Positions 8,076-15,268 of a stretch of 64,000 bases of DNA are shown piece by piece; positions within the stretch are counted from its first letter, which is position 1, and the number at the start of each line of letters is the position of its first letter. The stretch is from Thiobacillus sp. UBA3361 (GTDB lineage Bacteria; Pseudomonadota; Gammaproteobacteria; Burkholderiales; Thiobacillaceae), in assembly GCA_002360535.1 (NCBI GenBank), contig DEQR01000062.1:33488-97487 (forward strand), in the 5' to 3' direction. The position numbers and the translations under genes are program-made. The notes under the pieces were generated by a model. The model did not search any database. It was given only the letters and a program-made list of their open reading frames with translations, and was not told the origin of the DNA.

Positions 8076-10910
8076 TCATTGTTCGCCGGCCCATACGCTC
8101 GGAAGCACGTTGTACACGCGGCGCTTGCCTTCGCCGGGCAGGGTCAGTGACCGGGCCGGGCGGCCGTCGTCTGAGGGTTGCAGCATGCCCCGGCGGATCA
8201 GCACTCGGGCCACGGTGCCCGGGTCGAAACCCCGGCAGACCTCATTCCGCCAGACCTCGGGGAAGACCAGATATTCCGTTTGCCGATCCTCGGGGGGCTT
8301 GCCATAGGTGGCATCGGTGGGGCGCCGGAAGCCGGCCCGGTTGATGACCCTGGGCGCATGGCTCTCGCTATCCGCTGCCGGCCGGTCCCAATCGGTGAAC
8401 CTGGCCTCCCCGTGCCGGCTCAGGAAGTCGCGAACCTGGGCAAGCATGGCGCGTTCTTCTGAATTGCTCTCCCCCCCGCGCGCCTCCAGCCAGGCCACGA
8501 ACAGGCGGCCGGCGGCGGTGGTGGGCTCACCCTGTCGCCAGGGCAGTTCCAGCCAATCCCGGGCCAGTTCCCCGGCGGCGGCGATCAGGCCGAAGCGGGC
8601 GGCCACGCGGCGGGCCTGGCCCTGGGCGTTTTGGGTCAGGTGTTCGCGCTCGAAGCGCCGGATGCTCTCCCGCAGGTGTTCCACCAGGCGCGGGCCGCGC
8701 TCGTGCATGAGTCTGGACAGGAAGGCAGCAAAGGGCGTGCCGTAGAACTTGCCACAGGCCCGGGTGATGGCCTGGCTGAACTCATGCCCGCTGGCGTAGT
8801 TGTGGATCTCCTCGAACACCCCCAGCCCGGCGCCGGCATCGGCGGGCACGTCAGCCAGGCGGGTTTGCTGGCCCGCCTTGGGCGCCTTGCCGGCCTCGGC
8901 CATGTGCCCGGCCAGGCCGGTTTCGGCGGCGATCAGGAACAGGGTTCGCCAGGCGGCACGCTCCCGCTGCCCGCCGGTGCGGCTGGCCCGGGCCTTGGCC
9001 TGGCCGTTGGCGGCCATGTAAACGGCCTCGCCGGCAACCTGGGGGCCTAGCTGCCCCAGCTCGTCCAGGAAGGCGGGCGCATCGCACTTGCCCAGGAAGG
9101 TCCCTTCCAGGCCGTTGTCTGTCGCCCTCAGGCGTTCCAGATACTCGGGCGAACCGCACACGCTGCCCCCCACCCGCAGGGCGGTAGTCTTGCCGCTGCC
9201 CGAGTGCCCCACCAGGTTGACCCCGCCGTTCTCCGAGTCGGTCAGGAACACCAAGGGCGCGGCGAATGCCAACGAACAGGCGAACACCAGGCGCGAATTG
9301 CCGGCGGCCAGGGTGGCCACGTGCTCCCGCCATTCGGCCAGGCTGCCGCGCGTCTTGAAGGGGTTCAGGCGCGGGCCGTCGGGCTCGTATAGCCAGACCT
9401 CGCCATCCCGCGCCCCGAATACCTGTTCGGGCAGGACATAGACGGCCTTGTCCCCCTCGCCATGCCAGCCCACCCGGGGCACCACGCGGGCGCGGCGGTC
9501 GGTGTCGGCCTGGCGCAGGAACTCGATCAGGTATTTGTCCCGGCCGGTGACTGGCACCAGGCCACGGTCCATGAGTTGTTCCAGGGCGGCGGCGCCGTCG
9601 CCCTTCAGGGTGCGATGGGGCACGATGACCCGATGCCGGCGCCGGTCTGGGTCCCGCAGTTCCAACAGCAGACCCCAGCCCGCGCCCTCGGGGTCGCGTA
9701 CCAAGGCCAGGACCTCGAAGGGCGGGCAGACCGGCGCCCACCATTCGCCCCGGTCCTTGCTGCCGGGCATGAGCCGATAAAGGCCGTTCTCCCGCATGTC
9801 GAAGCCGAAGGCCGGGGAAACCGGCGCGTCAGAATCGCCCAGGTCGGACGATCTCGGCTCGGGTGGGGCTAGGGTATCCAGCAGTTCGCCGGAATCCAGC
9901 AGCAAGCGCAGATGGGCCGGCGTCCAGCCTTCGGACAGCAGATCGGCGGCATCGGCGCCGGGCTCCAGGTGGGGACCCATGATCAGGCCGGGCTGGCCCT
10001 GGGCATCGATGACCGGCTGGCGTTCCAGCATGCCCAAGTTGACCCGCCTAATGGGGCTGGCGCCGATCTCCCGCAGGCGCAGAATCAGGCGCCGCTCGGC
10101 CTGTTCGCCGGGCTCGTCGTTGTCTCGCCATATCCAGACCTCCCGGCCGGCCAGGGGGGCCAGATCGGCCTTTTGCACGGCCTGGGCGCCCCCTGCCCAG
10201 GTGACGGCCACGCAGCCGGGCAACAGCTCCCGGGCGGCGTCACAGCTTTTTTCACCTTCGACGATGCAGACCGGCGCATCCGGCCGGGCGGTCAGCTCGG
10301 GCAAGTTGAACAAGGGGACCGGCGCCGGGGGCCATTTCCAGGACCAGGCCAGGCGGCCAGACTCGGCCCGCCACAGGGTCAAGGGCGCGAATTGCTTGCG
10401 CTGCCCGCGCGGATCGAATCGGCAATGCCTGAACAACAACGCGCCGGCCGCGTCCCGGTAGTCCCAGACCCCGGAGGGGCGGCCGTGCTTGGGGTGCCCA
10501 GCGGGTGGCTTGGGGGCATCCTCGGGGACCGGGTGGACCCAGGCGCCGGCGGGGGTGGGCTCGGGCGGTTTGGCCTGGGGGGTGGCTGGCGGTGGCGGCG
10601 CGTCCCCCGTGCCGAAGCCCAGCAACTCCCCCAGCCAGGCGGCGGCCTGGCCGTTGCCTTCGCTTCGGACATAGGCGGCCAGGCTCACCAGGTCCCCGCC
10701 CTTGTCGCCGGTGGCGAAATCGGACCAGGCCCCGGTCCGGACGTTGATCGAAAACGAGCCCGGCTTGTGATCGGCGCGGCGCGGGTTCAGGGGCAGATAC
10801 TCCGGCCCCTGCCGCTTGCCCCCGGCCAGGTCCAGCAGGGCAATAACTTGATCGAAGCGGGCCAGGGCGGCGGCGTTCAGTTCCTCGAAGGTGGGGCGGC
10901 GGGGGGTCAT
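8076..10910 (-). CDS. Satellite replication primase-helicase (TOPRIM and DUF927 domains)
   Basis: 944-residue replication protein. The N-terminal part (to about residue 150) resembles the substrate-binding region of CHC2-type primases. A TOPRIM-like domain follows, with VEGEKSCDAARELLPG near residue 215 and WRDNDEPGEQ near 263. A DUF927-type ATPase then begins at about 370, with Walker A GHSGSGKTT near 567 and an arginine-rich C-terminal wing. This order is like the P4 alpha type of protein, which primes, unwinds and binds its origin iterons. It overlaps the upstream zinc-finger gene by four bases (ATGA), implying translational coupling. All motifs look intact, so the element probably replicates by itself after excision. 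Confidence 0.85.
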   Translation of the reverse strand: MTPRRPTFEELNAAALARFDQVIALLDLAGGKRQGPEYLPLNPRRADHKPGSFSINVRTGAWSDFATGDKGGDLVSLAAYVRSEGNGQAAAWLGELLGFGTGDAPPPPATPQAKPPEPTPAGAWVHPVPEDAPKPPAGHPKHGRPSGVWDYRDAAGALLFRHCRFDPRGQRKQFAPLTLWRAESGRLAWSWKWPPAPVPLFNLPELTARPDAPVCIVEGEKSCDAARELLPGCVAVTWAGGAQAVQKADLAPLAGREVWIWRDNDEPGEQAERRLILRLREIGASPIRRVNLGMLERQPVIDAQGQPGLIMGPHLEPGADAADLLSEGWTPAHLRLLLDSGELLDTLAPPEPRSSDLGDSDAPVSPAFGFDMRENGLYRLMPGSKDRGEWWAPVCPPFEVLALVRDPEGAGWGLLLELRDPDRRRHRVIVPHRTLKGDGAAALEQLMDRGLVPVTGRDKYLIEFLRQADTDRRARVVPRVGWHGEGDKAVYVLPEQVFGARDGEVWLYEPDGPRLNPFKTRGSLAEWREHVATLAAGNSRLVFACSLAFAAPLVFLTDSENGGVNLVGHSGSGKTTALRVGGSVCGSPEYLERLRATDNGLEGTFLGKCDAPAFLDELGQLGPQVAGEAVYMAANGQAKARASRTGGQRERAAWRTLFLIAAETGLAGHMAEAGKAPKAGQQTRLADVPADAGAGLGVFEEIHNYASGHEFSQAITRACGKFYGTPFAAFLSRLMHERGPRLVEHLRESIRRFEREHLTQNAQGQARRVAARFGLIAAAGELARDWLELPWRQGEPTTAAGRLFVAWLEARGGESNSEERAMLAQVRDFLSRHGEARFTDWDRPAADSESHAPRVINRAGFRRPTDATYGKPPEDRQTEYLVFPEVWRNEVCRGFDPGTVARVLIRRGMLQPSDDGRPARSLTLPGEGKRRVYNVLPSVWAGEQ

Positions 10911-11176
10911 TGCAGGGTCTCCCCCTCGTGCCGTGCATACAGGGCTTCGCCCACGGCCTCCCGGCCTTCATCGCCGGATCGGGCCAGGGCGGCGCAGGCG
11001 GTGCATAGCTGATACTCGTACCCGATGGGCCGGCCATCGAAGGTCACGCCGATGGGTAGCAGGACAGGGGCGAAGCGGTCCCCCTCATGGATTGGCTGCC
11101 CGCAGACGGCACAGGGTACACTTTCGGCGGATTCATCTTTGCCCGGCTCAGGCCGGGCTTTTTGTTTTCGGGCCAT
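10907..11176 (-). CDS. Small zinc-finger-like protein (89 aa)
   Basis: 89 residues with two CxxC pairs, CAVC (22-25) and CTAC (near 66-69), likely holding one zinc ion. The N-terminus is basic (MARKQKARPEPGK). Small C4 proteins of this type are common in phage and satellite replication blocks, with unknown function. Its stop overlaps the start of the primase-helicase gene by four bases. A perfect GC-rich hairpin followed by Ts on the plus strand lies in codons 6-12 and is probably coincidental. Confidence 0.7.
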   Translation of the reverse strand: MARKQKARPEPGKDESAESVPCAVCGQPIHEGDRFAPVLLPIGVTFDGRPIGYEYQLCTACAALARSGDEGREAVGEALYARHEGETLQ

Positions 11177-11184
11177 GGTGCCCC

Positions 11185-11427
11185 CTACTCGGGGGCGCCG
11201 GGGGTCACGGTGCGGCTTTCGATGAAGCGATCCAGGTCCGCCAGCCGGTAGCGCACCACGCGCCCAACCTTCACATACGGCAGCAGATAGCGGCGGGTGG
11301 CGGCCCAGGTGGCCAAGGTTTTCGGGGAGACCCCCAAATAGGCGGCCGCGTCCTCGCGGCTCACCAGGTCGGAAGCCTGGCGGCGGGTGGCCGTTTGAAT
11401 GGCCTCGTGCAACTGCTGGATGCTCAT
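11185..11427 (-). CDS. AlpA/excisionase-type helix-turn-helix protein
   Basis: 80-residue MerR-like DNA-binding protein with the helix-turn-helix_17 pattern: LVSREDAAAYLGVSPKTLAT for the helices and GRVVRYRLADLDRFIESR for the wing. Proteins of this type act as AlpA regulators or as excisionases in P4-like elements. The start is the ATG at 11427 with GGAG nine bases upstream; the longer frame lacks this support. It lies eight bases before the zinc-finger gene and begins the replication operon. Confidence 0.82.
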   Translation of the reverse strand: MSIQQLHEAIQTATRRQASDLVSREDAAAYLGVSPKTLATWAATRRYLLPYVKVGRVVRYRLADLDRFIESRTVTPGAPE

Positions 11428-11590
11428 GGCGTGCTCTCCAAGTGCCCCGCGACGGCGGGGGTTAGGGAGCAATCTAGGCGGCGGATGATGCGTTATGCGG
11501 CCGGATTCGCTGCTTTCTGCAAACCTGGGATTGCTCCGGGTTCCCCAGCCATTGCCGGGGGATTCGGAGCAAAGCCTAAAAGCGGCTTGT

Positions 11591-11890
11591 CTACTTTTTC
11601 TGCCGGATTGGTTCCTTTTTATTGTTCAGGATTTTGTATATGGCGGCCCGGCTCAGACCGTACCGGCTTGCCAGGTCAACGGCCGAAATCCCGCATTGAT
11701 AGGCGTTGCGGATATTCCGGTCCCGTGTCTCTGCATGAAGCTTGCTTGGGCCTGGGATAACCAACCGCTTGCCCCCATATTCCGCCCGCAGACGGTCCCG
11801 CACCATTGCCTTTTCCTCGGGCGTGATCGGCCTTCCCCGCTTCTTCTCGATGAAGCGAAAGCAAAAGGCCAAGAAATCTTCAAACTTCAT
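11591..11890 (-). CDS. Mor/C-type transcription activator-like protein
   Basis: 99-residue protein whose C-terminal half matches the helix-turn-helix of Mor transcription activators (NIRNAYQCGISAVDLASRYG followed by LSRAAIYKILNNKK). Mor proteins turn on middle or late phage genes. Its ATG overlaps the stop of the preceding 71-residue gene (ATGA), so the two are coupled. It may control the capsid block or the replication operon of the element; the GTCAAGTA repeats are a possible target (inference). Confidence 0.7.
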   Translation of the reverse strand: MKFEDFLAFCFRFIEKKRGRPITPEEKAMVRDRLRAEYGGKRLVIPGPSKLHAETRDRNIRNAYQCGISAVDLASRYGLSRAAIYKILNNKKEPIRQKK

Positions 11891-12102
11891 TGCGCCGTCT
11901 GTTCGCCGGCCAGCAGCAGGGCCAGGCGCCGGTCGATCTTGCCGGCCATGAACAGTTCGCCAATCCACAGGGCGTCGGGTTCCTGAACCAAGAGGCGATG
12001 CAGCAACCTATTGAAGGCCCGCAGCTGGTCCCCCTCCAGATCGGCGCGAATGCGGCGCACGTTGCGAATGAACTGGGCGTCTTCTCCGTCAATGATGATC
12101 AT
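11887..12102 (-). CDS. Unknown satellite protein (71 aa)
   Basis: Not recognised. 71 residues, acidic start (MIIIDGEDAQFIRNVRRIRA) followed by helices. GGAGG six bases before the ATG at 12102 supports this start, although the frame remains open upstream through the iteron region. It is the first gene of the leftward block after the putative origin and is translationally coupled to the Mor-like gene. Confidence 0.65.
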   Translation of the reverse strand: MIIIDGEDAQFIRNVRRIRADLEGDQLRAFNRLLHRLLVQEPDALWIGELFMAGKIDRRLALLLAGEQTAQ

Positions 12103-12204
12103 GGTCAACCTCCGTTGCTGATGTTTGCGGTATGCCAGCCCCCCCGGCCAGGGATGGCGCCGGCAGGGAAAGCCCTTCGCGCGGCATTTGACGGCCGCAA
12201 CCTT

Positions 12205-12239
12205 GAGCAAACATCGGCGCGCGCGGGGGATGTTTGCTC
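12205..12239. promoter_or_regulatory. Perfect 10-bp inverted repeat GAGCAAACAT
   Basis: GAGCAAACAT at 12205-12214 is repeated in inverse at 12230-12239 with 15 bases between. Further GCAAAC cores occur at 12121 (inverted), around 12302, 12306 and 12452 in the same gap. The position, between the first leftward gene and the iterons, fits an operator or part of a replication origin (inference). Confidence 0.5.
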
Positions 12240-12323
12240 TTGTTTGATGGCCCCTCGGGCGCCCGGCCCGCCGGGGGCGTTTTCGGCCCCGACAAACCAC
12301 AGCAAACCAGGGGGAACAGGTTT

Positions 12324-12433
12324 GGAACCATTGGAACCATACTTGGAACCATGTCCAGTTCCACCCCGGACAGGTCAAAACCCAGTAGGGAAGGGGTGTT
12401 TGAAGGTTTGGAACCAATGGAACCATTGGAACC
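12324..12433 (-). repeat. Right GGTTCC iteron cluster (inverted relative to the left one)
   Basis: GGAACC, the complement of GGTTCC, occurs at 12324, 12333, 12345, 12410, 12419 and 12428, mainly at 9-bp spacing, in two groups of three. The left cluster at 5527-5634 has the same unit, spacing and number in the opposite orientation. This is the arrangement expected of an ori/crr pair in a P4-like replicon. Confidence 0.75.
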
Positions 12434-12504
12434 ACGCCTTTTTCCGGATTGGCAAACACCCCGCCCCGGATGGGCCGTTAAACGTGGGGGCATTGGGTCA
12501 AACA

Positions 12505-13857
12505 TCATGCCTTTTTCCTGAGCGGGATAACCTCGGCTTGAGGCAGGACCCCGCCGGCCTGGAGCATGGCATTCGTGGCCCGTTCCATGGCATCGCGCAC
12601 GGGATCGACGGTCAGGCGCGCATAAACCCGGGTTGCGTCGGGGCTCTTGTGCCCCAGGGCGGCGCCGATGATGGCCAGGCTCGTCCCCTGGATGGCTGCC
12701 CAGCTGCCCAAAGACCGGCGCAGATCGTGAATGCGCAAATCTTCGAGCCCGGCATCCTTCAGCAGATCGTCCCAGGCCTTGCGCGGGTTGATCATGTGCC
12801 CGCTCGTGCTGGCGGCCGGGAACACCCAGGTCTTATCCCGCCCCTGGCGTTCCTTGAGCACGGCCAGGGCCGGCGCCGTCAGGGGGATGATCAGGGCGGC
12901 GCCGTTCTTGGAGACTTCGCCGGGCACGGTCCACAGGGCCGAAGCCAGGTCGATATCCGCCCAGCGCATGGCCACCAGGTTTCCGCGCCGGGCGCCGGTG
13001 GATAAGGCCAGCATGACGAAATGCCGGATGGTCTCGGGCGCCCGGGCCAGGGCCTCGAAGAAGCGGGGCATTTCATCGGCCCGCAGGAAGCGGGCGCGCT
13101 CGGTCTCGGGGAATTTCTGGATCCCATCGCAGGGGTTCGGGCCGCTGTACAGCTGCCAGGCGATGGCCTTGCGATAGATGGCCCGCAGCAACACAAAGGC
13201 CATGTTCCCCCCGTACAGGGTGCCCCCATCCTTGATGCTGGCCATCATGCGGCGCACATCCGCCGGCCGGATGCTGGACAGCTTGCGGCGCTCCCAATCG
13301 GGCGCCCCGGTGGCCTTGCTCTTTTCCTTGCCCCGGGGCCGCTTCTGTCCCGGCTCGACGCGCCCCAGGTAGCGGGCGAAGTAGTCCCGCATCAGATCGG
13401 CCTTGCGCCGGCCGCCGGGGATTAGGTGATCATGGTAGTAACGCTCGAAGGCGTCCCGCAGGGTCAACTCTGCCCGGGCGGCCTCGCGTTCCTCTCGCAC
13501 TTTCTGTGCGGGGTTCTCGCCCCGGTCCATGGCGGCGGATACGGCCGTCGCCAGGGTGCGGGCCATGCGCACATTCAGGCGCGGGGTGTTGCCGATGTAG
13601 GCCAGGGGATCGAAGGGCGCGGCCGGGGTGCCCCTGGGGATTTCACGGCTCTCGGGGGTGTCGGGGTCGAAGCGCCCCAGGGTGACGCGTACCGACTCCC
13701 CGCCCCACTTTCTGACGAGCTGGAATGACTTGACCCCGGCGGGGGTGACAGCCAGGACCAGGCCCCGGGTGATGGCGTCACGGAAATAGACCCGCTTGGC
13801 CTGGGGTAAAAGTGCCGTCAATCTCGGGCGATCGAAAGCAAATTGCTCTGTTGCCAT
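12505..13857 (-). CDS. int: Tyrosine recombinase integrase of the tRNA-Arg element
   Basis: 450-residue phage-type integrase that would recombine the 45-bp tRNA-Arg core. The N-terminal arm-binding domain (SFQLVRKWGGESVRVTLGRF) is followed by a core-binding domain. The catalytic domain shows STGARRGNLVAMRW (first arginine), HDLRRSLGSWA (H-x-x-R) and GHKSPDATRVYARL (histidine and catalytic tyrosine). AGAGGGG five bases before the ATG supports the start. Length and catalytic residues are complete, so it is probably active. It lies 175 bases from attR and reads away from it. Confidence 0.93.
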   Translation of the reverse strand: MATEQFAFDRPRLTALLPQAKRVYFRDAITRGLVLAVTPAGVKSFQLVRKWGGESVRVTLGRFDPDTPESREIPRGTPAAPFDPLAYIGNTPRLNVRMARTLATAVSAAMDRGENPAQKVREEREAARAELTLRDAFERYYHDHLIPGGRRKADLMRDYFARYLGRVEPGQKRPRGKEKSKATGAPDWERRKLSSIRPADVRRMMASIKDGGTLYGGNMAFVLLRAIYRKAIAWQLYSGPNPCDGIQKFPETERARFLRADEMPRFFEALARAPETIRHFVMLALSTGARRGNLVAMRWADIDLASALWTVPGEVSKNGAALIIPLTAPALAVLKERQGRDKTWVFPAASTSGHMINPRKAWDDLLKDAGLEDLRIHDLRRSLGSWAAIQGTSLAIIGAALGHKSPDATRVYARLTVDPVRDAMERATNAMLQAGGVLPQAEVIPLRKKA

Positions 13858-14032
13858 GCTTGCCCCTCTAGTTTGATGCTTCGGAAAAAACCCGGTTCAA
13901 CTTCGGTTCAACCTGAAGCATAGAACTAGAGCAAACTAGAGACAACTAGGGATATTTATAACGCTTTGATTATCAACGGTTATAAATCACAGGGGAACAC
14001 GCGCAAACCAGAAAAAACCCCATGAGCATCAA

Positions 14033-14077
14033 CTCCTAAGGGGAGGGTCGCACGTTCGATTCGTGCCGGGGGCGCCA
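14033..14077 (+). repeat. attR of the tRNA-Arg element
   Basis: Exact copy of the last 45 bases of tRNA-Arg(CCT). The upstream half of the cloverleaf is absent here, so it is a crossover remnant and not a tRNA gene. Inside it lies an AT-rich stretch with repeated AACTAGAG (13923-13954 region) and two GGTTCAAC 9-mers, likely integrase or excisionase sites. Confidence 0.93.
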
Positions 14078-14158
14078 AGATTACGAATATTGGCACGTCC
14101 AGATCATGCCACTGGCCGACACGATGCTGCTGAGACATTACCGGGGGCCAAGCTGGTC

Positions 14159-14211
14159 CGTAGTCTGGCTCCGTGGCGCGCAGCTTCTGGCTCACGTAGT
14201 CTGGCTCCGTG
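14159..14211. promoter_or_regulatory. 17-bp direct repeat at the controller-gene start
   Basis: CGTAGTCTGGCTCCGTG occurs at 14159-14175 and 14195-14211; the second copy overlaps the GTG start of the XRE controller gene. Restriction-modification controller proteins bind repeated sites at their own promoter, so these may be its operator boxes (inference). Confidence 0.5.
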
Positions 14212-14427
14212 ATCAGTACAGAACTCGGCCTTCAGATCGCCTCCCTGCGCAAGGCGCGCGGTCTCACCCAAGAGCAACTCGCCACGGCCGCAGGCTACTC
14301 CGTGGAATTCATCAGTCTGGTGGAGCGTGGCATCAATGCCCCTTCGATAGCCGGCTGCGAGCGTATCGCCCAGGCTCTGGGCGTCCCCATTCGGCAGTTG
14401 TTCGATTTCAGCAACGAGGCGGGTTGA
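14209..14427 (+). CDS. XRE-type controller (C) protein of the R-M locus
   Basis: 72-residue helix-turn-helix protein with the Cro/C1 pattern: LGLQIASLRKARGLTQEQLA, then GYSVEFISLVERGINAPSI and a dimerisation tail. Size and position seven bases before a restriction gene are typical of C proteins, which delay nuclease expression until methylation is established. The start is a GTG inside the second 17-bp repeat; there is no clear Shine-Dalgarno, so the message may be leaderless, as is known for several C genes (inference). Confidence 0.8.
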   Translation: MISTELGLQIASLRKARGLTQEQLATAAGYSVEFISLVERGINAPSIAGCERIAQALGVPIRQLFDFSNEAG

Positions 14428-14434
14428 GCGCCGG

Positions 14435-15268
14435 ATGAACGCCTATTCACGCCGCATCCGCGAACTGCTCGCCAGCGTTTCACCAGAATTGATCGGAGAA
14501 CGGCCTGCAGCACCGCCGCCGATACGCGTCCCCACCCAGGCCTTTTCGGATTTCCTGATCAACCGGGAGATGGGTGACTGGGCAGAGGGTCTGGTTCTCC
14601 GGGCCATCGAGCGCAGCGGCCTGGGGCTTAGTGCCGTGCCCTATGGCAGGACCGAAAACCTGGTGGCGGGCGAGCCCGGTTTTCGTGATTACTACCTGGC
14701 CTATCGGGCCGAGTTGTATTCCCTCGGTAAGCGTCCCGATCTGCTGGTCTATCGTGGGCCACCCCCGGATTTCGGTGAAAGGAACGGGGAAGCCCTCATT
14801 CCCTTGGCCAGCCGAGCCCTCGCCGGCGTGGAAGTGCGGTCCAGCCAGCAATCTCTGAACGGCACGCGCCCCCCGTCGGAATTGAGCTTCACCCCCAAGG
14901 TGGAAGACATCTGGAACGTGGCCCGCTGGATCGAAAGACACGGCGTTCCGCATTATTACGTTCAGGTGCTGTTCGGCGCGGTTTATGGCATTTCTTTCGA
15001 GGCGATCCTGGAACACTTGGCCATGGGACCGAAAGAAGGTGGTTTCACCGTGGACAAACAGCCGAAGAACCAATTCAAGTCGACCATCTATCTGCCCCTG
15101 GATAAGGGCACCTGCCTGACAACGGCCTTCGGGTGGCCTAAGTTGGCTGCCTTCAGCAGGCAACTGGCCTCTGGTCGGATGCTGTTCGGAGTTCGTTTCT
15201 CAGGCGGAGAGGCGGTTTTCGATGCCTGCACCCTCTCGGGCCTGATCCGTCTCGACGGTACGGAATAA
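14435..15268 (+). CDS. Type II restriction endonuclease (PD-(D/E)XK, AccI-like)
   Basis: 277-residue protein. The segment MGDWAEGLVLRAI, followed by GKRPDLLVY and then AGVEVRSSQQSL, forms a PD-(D/E)XK-type active site with an EVR variant of the last motif. This combination reminds me of the AccI restriction endonuclease family, but I could not compare sequences. It would cut DNA unmethylated by the neighbouring methyltransferase. The gene starts seven bases after the controller gene and its last 69 bases overlap, tail to tail, the end of the methyltransferase gene. No frameshift is seen, so the system should be active. Confidence 0.75.
   Translation: MNAYSRRIRELLASVSPELIGERPAAPPPIRVPTQAFSDFLINREMGDWAEGLVLRAIERSGLGLSAVPYGRTENLVAGEPGFRDYYLAYRAELYSLGKRPDLLVYRGPPPDFGERNGEALIPLASRALAGVEVRSSQQSLNGTRPPSELSFTPKVEDIWNVARWIERHGVPHYYVQVLFGAVYGISFEAILEHLAMGPKEGGFTVDKQPKNQFKSTIYLPLDKGTCLTTAFGWPKLAAFSRQLASGRMLFGVRFSGGEAVFDACTLSGLIRLDGTE

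Larger units (their letters stand above)
5322..14077. mobile_element. Integrated P4/PICI-like phage satellite in tRNA-Arg(CCT)
   Basis: An element of about 8.7 kb bounded by a perfect 45-bp direct repeat, the 3' part of tRNA-Arg. All genes read leftward: integrase, small genes with overlapping starts, Mor-like and AlpA-like regulators, zinc-finger protein, TOPRIM/DUF927 primase-helicase, unknown gene, HK97-type capsid protein and two short genes. The content matches phage satellites (integrase, AlpA, own replication protein) but includes a capsid gene. It has no terminase, portal, protease or tail gene, so packaging would need a helper phage (inference). Iteron clusters lie near both ends. 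The integrase is at the end away from the intact tRNA. Confidence 0.88.

Noticed and set aside
11142..11170. Terminator GCCCGGC-TCAG-GCCGGGC plus T-run on the plus strand
   Set aside because: It lies inside the start of a minus-strand gene, and no plus-strand gene lies upstream to be terminated; kept only as a note.
14033..14077. Second tRNA-Arg gene
   Set aside because: Only the last 45 bases of the tRNA are present; it is an attachment-site copy.
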